DNA of 64,000 nt from Armigeres subalbatus (Eukaryota > Arthropoda > Insecta > Diptera > Culicidae), in assembly GCF_024139115.2 (NCBI RefSeq), contig NC_085139.1:72769203-72833202 (forward strand). Direction: 5' to 3'. The notes beneath the pieces were generated by a model, which searched no databases, was not told where the DNA came from, and saw only the letters and a program-made list of their open reading frames with translations. Of the stretch, positions 33,326 through 43,401 are shown one piece after another; the stretch's first letter is position 1, and every line of letters begins with the position of its first letter. The position numbers were made by a program, and so were the translations under genes.

Positions 33326-34888
33326 GTAACGGATTCTTCTTAATCCTAACATAGTAATGATTCTGTTGATTTCAAATCTATGTGCATAACATATGCAAAT
33401 TTAAAACTATGAACGTTAGTATGCTTGCAAACATCATCATTCGGTACGAACTCGGCATCTGTGTGTGTGTGTTTGCTCACTAACCTGTCTACCCTTACCC
33501 TTTCCGCCTCCCTGTGATGATGAGTTGGTTGAGTTGGGCTTGCTCATGGTTCGTTACGATGGGTTTGATTTCTTTTTTTCCCTGGAAATTGAATAACCAT
33601 CACATATGATGAGCCATTTTTTTCTCTATATCGTTCCCAAGGTTTACCGATTGGAACAGGTTGGTTACTGACAAATTGGAGTGGATGCATATTTTAAAAT
33701 ATGCATTTGCCTGGGTCAAACGTTCTGATGTTTACCGCCGGAGCGGGAGATTTAAATTTTTCACAAACAATGGAATTGAATTTTTGGTCTGTTTGTTCGG
33801 GGTATGTTTGCGTAATGAATGCTTGGGGTTTCAGCAAAGGGTCAGTGGGAAGCACGGGTTCGCTTGTTTGAATGGGTTCACGTTGAACATTTTTATCGGG
33901 AACTGATTATCATCTATTCAGATTATTTTTTGTTGATTTCCGGCTTAATTGGTCATGAGCTTCTGAGAATAGCTTAGCTGAAGTAACTTGGTAGCTCTAT
34001 ATTAAATCGATTTTGTAGCTGTACAACCTACTGCGTGCAAACGTTTCCAATTGAAATGAACTTAATCAACTGTAAGAAATTCTATCATAAATCAATTATA
34101 CCGATTACAATTTTTCTGATGCTACGATAAATTCCTTAGTAAATGAATAGAAAGTGAAGGAGATATCATTTGTTTAAGATTTTTAATTATGTATTTAACG
34201 CAATTCTCTTTGGATTAGGAATTGATATATAGAATTAAGATAATGATGATTCCATGATTAACGTTTACCTCCAAATAGATGATCCTATCACTCGCTACTG
34301 CTTTATTCACCAAACAGTAACTTAAAGCTGGGAAAATCCCCGTAGTGAGACACTCTCCGACACAAAATAACATTCATAATCTTGCTAATCATTATCGGCA
34401 TCATCATCATGCTTCAAAACGACTGTTTCCTGGAATTCCAAAAGATATCCATCCATCCTACATTTCACCGTTATGCTCTTCGCACACTGTAGTCAGTAAA
34501 TTGTGCCGCTTCCCGACCGCAGCAACAGCCTTATCATCCACATCGAACAATGCTGGCACACGGCACGCTGTATTCTTTGACAGGCCAATCATGGCTGCAG
34601 CGGCGACTGTCTGTGGTAGCGCCTACCAAATTTCCCAATCGGCCCATAGATACTTCCACCGTCGCTTCGGTCGCGTCAGTCGTCTAGTGCTGGGCATTCA
34701 AATGGTTCAGGCACGGGAAGCAATTTTCGCCTTACTGTTCACCGAAACGCGACCGACAATGCAATGCCGGCACGTGGTCTTCCGTTCCGATGTTGAGCGT
34801 TTCTCTAATGTGCCCAAGTCCACCGGCACCCGGGCGGGCGGCAGTCAGTCAGTGGTGGTACTAAAGGGAATATTTCGGGGTGGCTTAA
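33326..34888. other. Intergenic DNA with an unassigned 186-codon frame
   Basis: No domain, RNA or repeat is recognised. A (TG)n stretch lies near 33463. The longest frame (34345-34905, plus) is His/Ser/Arg-rich, has no signal peptide or motif that I know, and ends inside the MITE at 34889. That argues against a conserved gene, although the GC-richer part (34480-34880) could be an old exon or repeat. Confidence 0.4.
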
Positions 34889-35069
34889 GGCTCCCCCAGA
34901 CCTAAGCGATTTCATCGCCGCGACGGCGACAACTAGTCGCCGCGATCCTATCGTTGGGTCGCTGCAGGCAATACTCTATTTACGCTTCCATACCAACGGC
35001 GACAGAATCGCTGTCGCTAAGCGATAGAATCGCGTCGCGACTGTCGTGTCGCGTGTGTTTGGGGGAACC
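34889..35069. mobile_element. 181-bp MITE with GGCTCCCCCAGAC termini
   Basis: The ends ggctcccccagac and gtttgggggaacc are near-complements. The interior is rich in gcgatt, cgtcgcgac and gtcgccgcg on both strands, so it folds. TAA/TTTAA next to the ends could be a degraded 3-bp duplication of PIF/Harbinger type, but the two copies are not identical. Confidence 0.7.
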
Positions 35070-35234
35070 TTTAAACGAGCCACATGAGCTCTCGGACAAC
35101 CGACAAAGCAGTTGATCATTCCAGCGCGTGCACTGACAGAAAACGGTTGTATACATTTTTGGGAAATATACAACATCTCCTCGTGTCGGTTCTGTTAAGA
35201 GACCCACCAATACCAAGATTTGGACTATAGTCCC

Positions 35235-35300
35235 TTCCCGATTTTGGCAACACGACCGGATTTTAATGTTGCCAAAATGTGATGTTGCCAAAAACGGGAA
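35235..35300. repeat. Small inverted repeat (TTCCCGWTTTTGGCAACA)
   Basis: ttcccgattttggcaacac is inverted at 35281-35300 as tgttgccaaaaacgggaa, with a third tgttgccaaaa copy between them. It is a MITE-like hairpin without clear borders. The rest of 35070-35860 is AT-rich intergenic DNA with no gene seen. Confidence 0.6.
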
Positions 35301-35861
35301 AAAAATTGCATACAAAATTTCATTTTTTTTTGTTTGCATAATTGAAGCCAAATACTTAGAATATGTACTACAAAGTATGTGGAGTGTGTTTAAGTGATGC
35401 ACGTGCATCATAATTGTCATTTTTGCGATATTATTCATAACTTGGAGATTGTAGCTCAAACAAAATTAAAAAAACTCAAGAATGGTAATAAATACATAAT
35501 GTAACTAATTAGCCAATTTCATAATACAAATTTAAAATTAATAATATTTGAAATTACCAATCGCGTCGGCCATGTCCTTACAAAAAAATGTAGTAATAAA
35601 AAATGTTACTATAGTAGTCCATTGAATTGCTGACTTCAATCTGACATTTCATATAAATTTTAGTCCACCGAAAATGCTTGATTTATTTAAATGTGCGTTC
35701 TGAGCTTGGTTCTGAACGAAACGCTATCGCTTTAGTTTAGTTGAACCAGTTTTCAGATACATACAGAAACACCTTGCAAGAGGTTACTAGAGCCCGCAGT
35801 CAAAACCCACCCTAAATCGCAGTGTTTCTGTTGACTCCTGAGACACGCCAAATTTCAAAGC

Positions 35862-36350
35862 CTAGATAGTGTGATATTGCGCCCGTATTGGATGATGTAG
35901 CCCAGCGACAGGCTGGAGCCCCACCACTCGATCGGTCCACAATTGGATGTGTCGTGTATACGTGCGGTACTCCGGGGGACTGACATTCATTAGCTGGTCC
36001 AACTTCTCATAATCCTCGTCTTCGAGATCCTGGTCGATTCCATCTGGATGCAGCCAACCTAATGAATGGACTGCGATGGTTGCAGCAAGCTTCCAACGAT
36101 TATCTCGGATTCCATCGGTCTTAAGCTTGTTGGCTACGATGAGCTCCACCAGACAGAGATAACCTGCGTCGGTCATACGTCGAGAAACTCGGCCCGTGGC
36201 TACGAACCCTTTGTGGAGTTGGGTGTTGTTGAACTTATCCCGCAACGAGGTAGACTTTTTGATCGTGCCGGAATTGCCCACGAATCCCATTGCCGCCATA
36301 TCGCGCAAGTCACGGATGGCCAGACCACGGTTTTGATCGCGAAGACTCAT
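35862..36350 (-). CDS. N-terminal open frame of a truncated LTR retrotransposon, function unknown
   Basis: The 162-codon frame starts about 45 bp downstream (on minus) of a primer binding site, the position of a gag or leader gene. The protein is basic at its start (MSLRDQNRGLAIRDLRD) and acidic in the second half (DLEDEDYEKLD). I recognise no capsid, protease or polymerase motif. It ends with a stop, and nothing retroviral follows toward 35160, so the element is truncated or deleted. Gag proteins diverge fast, so a gag assignment is possible but unproven. Confidence 0.4.
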   Translation of the reverse strand: MSLRDQNRGLAIRDLRDMAAMGFVGNSGTIKKSTSLRDKFNNTQLHKGFVATGRVSRRMTDAGYLCLVELIVANKLKTDGIRDNRWKLAATIAVHSLGWLHPDGIDQDLEDEDYEKLDQLMNVSPPEYRTYTRHIQLWTDRVVGLQPVAGLHHPIRAQYHTI

Positions 36351-36396
36351 GTTGATTGAAAGATCGTTTGCCGTTACTCACACCTTGTATGGTCGG

Positions 36397-36414
36397 GCCC
36401 CACGTTGGGCGCCA
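36397..36414 (-). other. Primer binding site of LTR retrotransposon
   Basis: On minus the sequence is tggcgcccaacgtggggc, one base after the LTR end (…catcataaca). It begins with TGG, complementary to a tRNA CCA end, and resembles the Lys-tRNA type sites of Ty3/gypsy elements. Confidence 0.75.
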
Positions 36415-36415
36415 G

Positions 36416-36690
36416 TGTTATGATGTTCCCATTACGGTAGAGCAAAGTGGAAGGCTACCAAGGTAAATCAGTCACAAACACTGAGGGCTAACGGCACCAA
36501 CCAAATCAAAACAAATGTCTCATGGTTTAACACATTATATTAAACTTATTCTCATCCTCCTGTCCTGGGTACCTACTTTTCCTGCTCTTACAACATTTGG
36601 TCTTATCATTAATGCACTGACTCACAGTTTGCCGCTTCCTCTCACTGATCGGAGCCAGCTTGCCGCCGTTCGACCGGGCTCCATAGTGGC
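36416..36690 (-). repeat. LTR of the truncated LTR element, proximal part
   Basis: The LTR edge tgttatgatgttcccattac abuts the primer binding site. The LTR is cut at 36690 by the BEL/Pao insertion and resumes at 43402. The paired LTR is not in this window. Confidence 0.65.
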
Positions 36691-37230
36691 TGTTGGCGCT
36701 ATAACCGTGACCAACTCCGGTTGGGTCGGATGGACTGTATTTCGGGATTCGGAATAAAAGATTCAACACCATCAGATTTCACTTTAACTTAATCACTACT
36801 TTATTTTTACATTCACTTAATTTACACACTACGAGGTATATTCGCGACGGTAGAAAATTAACTGATTCGTTATGCATCGAGCTAGGATATTTATACTTTA
36901 ATTTTAAGAGCTGGAATTATCTGGAATGTTCGAAAAATAGAAAGATCTGCAATATTCAAGAAGATTTGGCTGCACTGCCTGAGAAGAGTAGCTCACGTTC
37001 ACTCACGTAAATGTCATTCATTCGGGCCATGTTCATTCAGATGGTTAGCACCATCAATAGTGTTTCCTGTCATATACATGACTGATGCTAACTATCATCG
37101 CAATTTGTTTTGATGTTGCAGTCGTTCGGTGGGTGGCGATGGGTGGTTTGGTCGTTTTCAGTGCTCAGCGTGTTGTTGACAAATTCACTGCTCGCAGAAG
37201 TTTCATCTAGTTTTTTTTCCGTACGGAACA
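36691..37230 (-). repeat. 3' LTR of the BEL/Pao element
   Basis: 540 bp, starting tgttggcgctataaccgtga and ending gtacggaaca on plus. It is the downstream LTR because the coding strand is minus. Confidence 0.95.
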
Positions 37231-37255
37231 TACACCCCCCGGTTGACACGAAAGT

Positions 37256-40200
37256 TCAACAAGTTGCAAGAGAACTGTTGTCCTCGATCGGCAAAACAGC
37301 AATCCTGTTGATTGATCGTCGAAACGTTGCTCCACCTGAAAATACGTCGATTGCTCGCACCAATCCATCTGGACCTGGATAAACTTGAGATATACGTCCG
37401 AGTTTCCAATTAAGTGGCGGCTGTGCCTTGTCTTCAATCAACACTATCATTCCTGGACGTATGTTAGTTGCCTTCCTTATATTTTTCGATCTTGGTTGAA
37501 GACTGCAAACATAGTCCTTAGTCCACGATTTCCAAAAATCCTCGCGCATCTTTTGAAGATGTTTCCACCGTTTCAGCCGATTAGCATGTACATTTTCGAG
37601 TGAGGGTTCTGGAATTGCAGTTAGTGGACGCCCAATCAGGTAATGTGCTGGTGTTATTACTTCATCATCTGCGGGATCAGTAGAAATTGAGAACAGTGGT
37701 CTAGAGTTAAGCACTGCTTCAATTTCTGTGAGCACGGTTGCGAGTTCTTCGTAAGATAGCTTAGAATCTCCGATAACTCTGATCAAATGCCTTTTTGTTG
37801 ATTTTACAGCGGCCTCCCAAAGGCCACCGAATTCTGGAGCATTGGGAGGAATGAAATGCCATTCAATTCGTTTGGGTTGACAAAAGGATTGGATACGTTC
37901 GTTAAAGCATTGGTCCTGGAATTGTTTATAGAGCTTGTGTAGTTCGTGCTGTGCTCCACGAAAATTTGTTGCATTATCGGAATGCAACGGATGGATCATT
38001 CCTCTACGGCTCACAAAGCGTTGAAGTGCTGCAATAAATGCATCGGATGTTAGGTCGGACACTGCCTCAAGGTGTATAGCCTTAGTTGCCATGCAAACAA
38101 AAACAGCCACATAACACTTTGTGTATCGTGCTCGATAATTTCCCATTTTGATCCACAGTGGTCCCGCATAGTCTACACCACTCACTGCAAAAGGAGGTGA
38201 TGGAGTAACTCTAGATGGTGGAAGGCTTCCCATAAGCTGCGTCGCCATCTGTGGCCTTGTGCGGAAACATCGTACACAAGTCCTTGTAATATGTCTAATG
38301 GTTGACCTGGCGTTTAACAACCAAAATTTGTGACGGATTACAGACGTCAATCCATTTTGACCTAGATGTAGATGTTCGATATGCAAAGCTTGAATCATCA
38401 ATTTTGTGAGACGATGTTTGCTTGGCAATATTATTGGGTGTTTCTGGTTCATTGTCAAGTTAGATTGCTGAAGACGTCCTCCAACACGAAGCACTCCATC
38501 GATGAGAATTGGATTCAAATTTCCTATTTTGCGACACGGAACCCCTGTTTCCACTCCACAGATTTCCTCAGCTAGTTCAGAATGCTGCAACATTTTAAGT
38601 ATCGTATGATTCGCTTGCCGAAGCTCTTTGATCGTGACATATCGCAGTATTGTTCGTTTGGATTTGTCCTTTGTCCGGGTGTTGCAAATAAACCGAATAA
38701 CTAGAGCCATGATTCTTTCTATTTTCCTGAAGTCACTGAATCGGTTGAATAATGGAAATTCTTCTTCTACTGCTATTGCAACTGTTTCAGAGTTTGTTAT
38801 TTCAGGCAAGACATGATCAGGGATGTCTACTACAGGTTCTGCTTCATATTCACGGTTCGTCAAAAAATTCGGTCCGTACCACCAAAGCTCGTTGTCGTTC
38901 AAATCGTCTGGAAGTTGTCCTCTAGAGATAATGTCAGCTGGATTGTCTCTGGATCGTATGTAGCGCCATTCATATCCATCTGTGTTGCTGTTAATCTCGT
39001 GGATACGATTTCGTACAAAAACCTTGAGTCGATGCGTGGGTAGCTTCATCCAAGCTAAAACTATTTGGCTGTCTGACCAAAGAACGACGTAACGGAAATC
39101 CATTTGTACGACAGGTATAACTCTTTGTACCAGCCTGGTTAGCAGTAAAGCAGCACATAATTCCTTCCGGGGTGTCGACAGCTCATGTAACGGTGCAACC
39201 TTCGATTTACTAGTGACAAGTTTTAATTTAGCTGATCCATCGGCGAAAATGCTTCTGATATAAATACACGCACCATACGCCAAAGCGGATGCATCGGCGA
39301 ACCCGTGTAATTCATAGCATATTGCATCGTTGAACGTTATCCGTCTAGGAATTGAAATTTTCTCCAGAGCTGATAATGCACTTGAAAATTTGTCCCAAGC
39401 ATCCTGAATTTCCTGGTTCACTGGATCATCCCAAGCAACTTTACATTTCCACAGTTGCTGGACAAGGAGTTTAGCGACGACAATTACTGGTGAGATAAGT
39501 CCTAGCGGATCAAATAGTTTTGCCACTTCGGAATATATGATCCTTTTGGTAGCACGATGTTGTATGTCACGTTGAACGGGTTTAGCTATGCGGAAAATGT
39601 CATCCCTTGGATCCCATAGTAAACCAAGTACCTTTATAGCGCTGTTTGGTCCGCTTTCTTCCAAACCGTTCAGTTGCTCTTGTTGATCCTTTGGTATATG
39701 TTCTAAGAAGGGTTTTGAATTGGAGCACCATTTATGAAGAGAAAATCCTCCTTTCTTCATGATGCCCCTCAGTTGATCTGCTGCTTCGATGGCCGCTGCA
39801 AGTGAATCTGCCCCAGAAAGAACGTCGTCCACGTAAAAATCCTCCTTGACAATTCTTGCACCGACAGGAAAATCGAATGATTCGTCTTCAGCTAGTTGCT
39901 TCAAGCACCTGGTGGCTTGAAACGGAGCTGCTGCTGTCCCGTACGTTACCGTTGTAAGCTCCAAGACCCGAATTTTATCATATGGTTGCTCTCGCCAAAA
40001 GACACGTAGAAATGGTGTATCTTGTGGATGCATGTTTATCTGTCGATACATTTTTGGCACATCGGCAGTAAATGCGATCCGGTGCGTACAGAACTTCAGC
40101 ATTATATCGTATAGCTCCTTCTGTATTGTTGCACCCACTTGAAGCACATCGTTAAGCGACAGACTAGCCTCGGTAGGTTTAGCACTAGCATCGAATACTA

Positions 40201-41161
40201 CTCTGCACTTGGTAGTAGAACTGGACGGACGTAGTATAGCGTGATGCGGAAGATAATAATATTGCTGATTCGGGTCATCTTTTTCCTCTTGGATTTCTCT
40301 ACAGTGTCCTAATTCTTCATACTCACGCATGAATTGTATATACTGCTCTTTCAAATCTAAATCCCGTTGAAGCCTATGTTGCAACATTTGGAATCTCTTC
40401 AAAGCCACTGACCGGCAGTCACTTACCTCCTTGACGTTTGCTCTAAAAGGCAGCCTTACCATGTATCGTCCGTCGCTTGTCCGTTGATGAGTGGCGACGA
40501 AATGAGCTTCGCACTCTTGTTCCTCACTGGTTAATGGACTTACGGTTGGCACTTCTTCAATCTGCCAAAAACGTTGAATAGCTTCTTCGACTTCATCCAA
40601 GGATGCTATGAATGAATGTTGAACTTGGCTTTCCATTGATTTTCCTCTGAAGACGCCAGCCACCACCCATCCCAGGGTTGTTTCATGTAGATCCGGAAAT
40701 TCATCGTCGAGTTTTATGTGCCCTGGACGGAGTAGTTGGAAAAATAATTCTGCACCCAAAAGCATATCTATTTTTTTCGGTTTGTAGAATTCCGGATCAG
40801 CTAGTTGCACGCCGAATGGTATATTCCATGACGAAGTATCTACTTTTGATGCAGGAATTACTCCAGTCACATTTGGCGTTACAAGGCATTGCACTTGTGC
40901 TTGATAGTCTGTGATGCGGGATCGGAACTTGACTACCACCTTATCATTGGCGACCGTTTTGACATCGTTTATTCCTCTAATTGGGACAGATACACGGTGC
41001 CTTTGACTTCCAATGCGGCTTGCAAACTCATCTGTAACAAAGTTGACTTGGGATCCGCTGTCCAAGAGAACACGACACGAATGCGGCTGATCGTTTTGTC
41101 TAATACTTTCACAACAGCAGTTAACAAGAACACTGTTTTTGTAGAATGTGCATAATTGCAT
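37256..41161 (-). CDS. pol: BEL/Pao pol polyprotein (protease, RT, RNase H, integrase)
   Basis: An uninterrupted 1301-codon frame encodes the replication enzymes of the element. The protease has LLDSGS near residues 32-37. Reverse transcriptase runs from about residue 315 (KCRVVFDASAKP) through TADVPKMYRQI (365) to YVDDVLSG (443-450, the catalytic Asp pair). RNase H has GFADAS (about 620) and LWSDSQ (about 695). Integrase has a His/Cys zinc domain ending CVRC (962-965), then catalytic SGVDYAG (about 997), HSDNATNF (1061) and GGLWEAAVKS (Glu about 1116). Length and order are normal for the family. The start given is the first Met of the open frame; in an active element pol is translated as a fusion with gag, and the true junction lies upstream across a frameshift near 41100. 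The stop at 37256 lies 25 bp before the 3' LTR. Confidence 0.95.
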   Translation of the reverse strand: MQLCTFYKNSVLVNCCCESIRQNDQPHSCRVLLDSGSQVNFVTDEFASRIGSQRHRVSVPIRGINDVKTVANDKVVVKFRSRITDYQAQVQCLVTPNVTGVIPASKVDTSSWNIPFGVQLADPEFYKPKKIDMLLGAELFFQLLRPGHIKLDDEFPDLHETTLGWVVAGVFRGKSMESQVQHSFIASLDEVEEAIQRFWQIEEVPTVSPLTSEEQECEAHFVATHQRTSDGRYMVRLPFRANVKEVSDCRSVALKRFQMLQHRLQRDLDLKEQYIQFMREYEELGHCREIQEEKDDPNQQYYYLPHHAILRPSSSTTKCRVVFDASAKPTEASLSLNDVLQVGATIQKELYDIMLKFCTHRIAFTADVPKMYRQINMHPQDTPFLRVFWREQPYDKIRVLELTTVTYGTAAAPFQATRCLKQLAEDESFDFPVGARIVKEDFYVDDVLSGADSLAAAIEAADQLRGIMKKGGFSLHKWCSNSKPFLEHIPKDQQEQLNGLEESGPNSAIKVLGLLWDPRDDIFRIAKPVQRDIQHRATKRIIYSEVAKLFDPLGLISPVIVVAKLLVQQLWKCKVAWDDPVNQEIQDAWDKFSSALSALEKISIPRRITFNDAICYELHGFADASALAYGACIYIRSIFADGSAKLKLVTSKSKVAPLHELSTPRKELCAALLLTRLVQRVIPVVQMDFRYVVLWSDSQIVLAWMKLPTHRLKVFVRNRIHEINSNTDGYEWRYIRSRDNPADIISRGQLPDDLNDNELWWYGPNFLTNREYEAEPVVDIPDHVLPEITNSETVAIAVEEEFPLFNRFSDFRKIERIMALVIRFICNTRTKDKSKRTILRYVTIKELRQANHTILKMLQHSELAEEICGVETGVPCRKIGNLNPILIDGVLRVGGRLQQSNLTMNQKHPIILPSKHRLTKLMIQALHIEHLHLGQNGLTSVIRHKFWLLNARSTIRHITRTCVRCFRTRPQMATQLMGSLPPSRVTPSPPFAVSGVDYAGPLWIKMGNYRARYTKCYVAVFVCMATKAIHLEAVSDLTSDAFIAALQRFVSRRGMIHPLHSDNATNFRGAQHELHKLYKQFQDQCFNERIQSFCQPKRIEWHFIPPNAPEFGGLWEAAVKSTKRHLIRVIGDSKLSYEELATVLTEIEAVLNSRPLFSISTDPADDEVITPAHYLIGRPLTAIPEPSLENVHANRLKRWKHLQKMREDFWKSWTKDYVCSLQPRSKNIRKATNIRPGMIVLIEDKAQPPLNWKLGRISQVYPGPDGLVRAIDVFSGGATFRRSINRIAVLPIEDNSSLATC

Positions 41162-42565
41162 GAGAAGGATGTGGTTGGAATCTCTGTTGCAGCTGACGAT
41201 CCAAAATATGACTCCTTGGTCAGATCTGATCTTGGCATCTTGGCATCTTGGACCAAAACAGATATGTTGGGTTTCGGTTCTTGCTTTACCTCGTCATTGT
41301 GAAGCTGCGTATGATGCCGTTTCTGACATTTCTGGCATGATTTTGTCGATAAGCATTCTCTGGAACCGTGTCCTTTACGAAGACAGTTGAAGCAGGCACC
41401 GGAGGCACGTACCTTCTCCATTCTCTTGTCAAACGGCAGTGTATTTAAAAGGTTACACTGGTAGTTAAAATGCGAACCTTTACAAAAATCGCAAAATTCC
41501 CTTTTGGTTCTGTTGCTGCGGCGTGAACTTTTATATTGATTGCCTTCGATGTAGTTTGTTGTTTAGGATTCAGTTTAAGTTCCGTAAACGCTAATTCACA
41601 GTTTTCTAGCGTTTGGCATCTTGCTTGAAGGAACGTGATTGTTTGCACATACTTTGGCAGCTCACCTTTTTTCTGTGTTGCTTCCCACGCCATCCTTGTG
41701 GCATGGTCCATAGCGGAGGTAAGAATATGTATTAAAAACAACTCGGAAACGCCTAGAAACTCCTGCTTAAGGTATTTCAAACTCTCAACATGGCGCGTAC
41801 AGTCGTCTAGTAAACGTCGCAACTCCTTACATGACCCTGAAGACATTTTCGGGATGTCGAAAAGGCCACGAATATGCGTCTCCACAATGATCCTTTTATT
41901 CTCATATCTCTCGGTAAGAATGTCCCACGCTTGCTGGTAATTTCCTTCACTCGAGCATCAAGGACCCCAGCAGCAGCACCAACAAGAGCTTTGTCCAGAT
42001 GATACAACTTAATAGCATCCGAGTCTCCAGAATTAGCCATCAAGTCCTGGAATATGGCTTTAAATTTTGTCCAATTGGCGTAGGAGCCATCAAATGCGGG
42101 AATGGGCGCTTTTAATGGATGCTGCGGCACGAGTACTTGGGGCTGTGAGCTTTGGGTTTTAACTGGCTATGATGCATATGCCATCATCAATTCTTCAATA
42201 GCTGTTCGCACATGATCATAACGATCTTCGAAGGCAATGTACACTTCTTCTTGTTGTCTAAATGCTTCATCCGGAATCACTGCAACGAGTTTGGTATGCA
42301 CAGCGCTGAATTCGGAATAAGCATCATCCACTTTCTTCATGTAGGTTTTGAGCTGAGCAAGACTAATATGATCTTGGGCAGAAGAAAGTGTTCTCTGCAC
42401 TCTCGCTAGTTTCAGATTTACTTGATCTCGTTGGCGGGAAAGGGATGACAGCTCCTTCAGCGTTACTGCGTCTGCGGATGTCTCCCAGTTGGTACACCTT
42501 TCTTGTAGTTTCTGTTTTTCGGCTTCAGCCTTAGTAGCTGACCTGGTCATAAGTGTGCGATCCAT
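41100..42565 (-). pseudogene. gag: BEL/Pao gag, broken
   Basis: Gag forms the particle that packages the element's RNA. The likely start is the Met at 42565 (MDRTLMTRSATKAEAEKQ), ~290 bp after the 5' LTR. A helical region follows (codons 1-130). An in-frame TAG lies at 42165-42167, a frameshift near 41945, another near 41500, and a third near 41100 at the passage into pol. The nucleocapsid part keeps two Cys/His zinc knuckles, one near 41490 (CDFC…H…C) and CFNCLRKGHGSREC near 41390, followed by CQKCQKRHH. The gag breaks contrast with an intact pol and nearly identical LTRs. Either the copy was mobilised by proteins from another copy, or some one-base changes are sequencing errors. Confidence 0.85.
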
Positions 42566-42856
42566 AGTGGCGAGAATTTCGGAAACGTTAAACACTTCAC
42601 AATGTGCAATAATAGGGATTTTCACGGAAGTTCTCGAAACTACTCCACACGCGACGTTGCTCATAAAGCACTTTTCGGAAACGCTATTGAATCGGATTTT
42701 CCACGGAACCTTTCGAAATGAATTCACACGCGACGGTCTTGCGGCTGTTCCTCGGATCGATACACGTTGGATACACGTTACCACACAAACGTGTCTGGCG
42801 GTTATGGTGTTGTCACTTTTCAAAGGCGGCACTGGATCCGGTTCGAAGGACCACTA

Positions 42857-43396
42857 TGTTGGCGCTATAACCGTGACCAACTCCGGTTGGGTCGGATGGA
42901 CTGTATTTCGGGATTCGGAATAAAAGATTCAACACCATCAGATTTCACTTTAACTTAATCACTACTTTATTTTTACATTCACTTAATTTACACACTACGA
43001 GGTATATTCGCGACGGTAGAAAATTAACTGATTCGTTATGCATCGAGCTAGGATATTTATACTTTAATTTTAAGAGCTGGAATTATCTGGAATGTTCGAA
43101 AAATAGAAAGATCTGCAATATTCAAGAAGATTTGGCTGCACTGCCTGAGAAGAGTAGCTCACGTTCACTCACGTAAATGTCATTCATTCGGGCCATGTTC
43201 ATTCAGATGGTTAGCACCATCAATAGTGTTTCCTGTCATATACATGACTGATGCTAACTATCATCGCAATTTGTTTTGATGTTGCAGTCGTTCGGTGGGT
43301 GGCGATGGGTGGTTTGGTCGTTTTCAGTGCTCAGCGTGTTGTTGACAAATTCACTGCTCGCAGAAGTTTCATCTAGTTTTTTTTTCGTACGGAACA
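42857..43396 (-). repeat. 5' LTR of the BEL/Pao element
   Basis: 540 bp, nearly identical to 36691-37230. It should hold the promoter. The next bases on minus (atagtggtccttcgaaccgg) contain the candidate primer binding site beginning TGG. Confidence 0.95.
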
Positions 43397-43401
43397 GTGG
43401 C

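Larger units (their letters stand above)
36691..43396 (-). mobile_element. BEL/Pao LTR retrotransposon, 6.7 kb, recent insertion
   Basis: Two 540-bp LTRs bound an internal region on the minus strand. The 5-bp duplication gtggc is at 36686-36690 and 43397-43401. LTR ends are TG…CA. The LTRs match by eye except for one C/T change next to the T run (37220 versus 43386). The internal region has gag with zinc knuckles and a full pol. Pol domain order protease-RT-RNase H-integrase and the sequence character are those of BEL/Pao. A purine tract (ggggggtg on minus, 37233-37240) precedes the 3' LTR. It lies in the LTR of another element of the same orientation. Confidence 0.95.

Noticed and set aside
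34345..34905. 186-codon plus frame
   Set aside because: No domain, and its end runs into a MITE; probably chance in a GC-richer patch.
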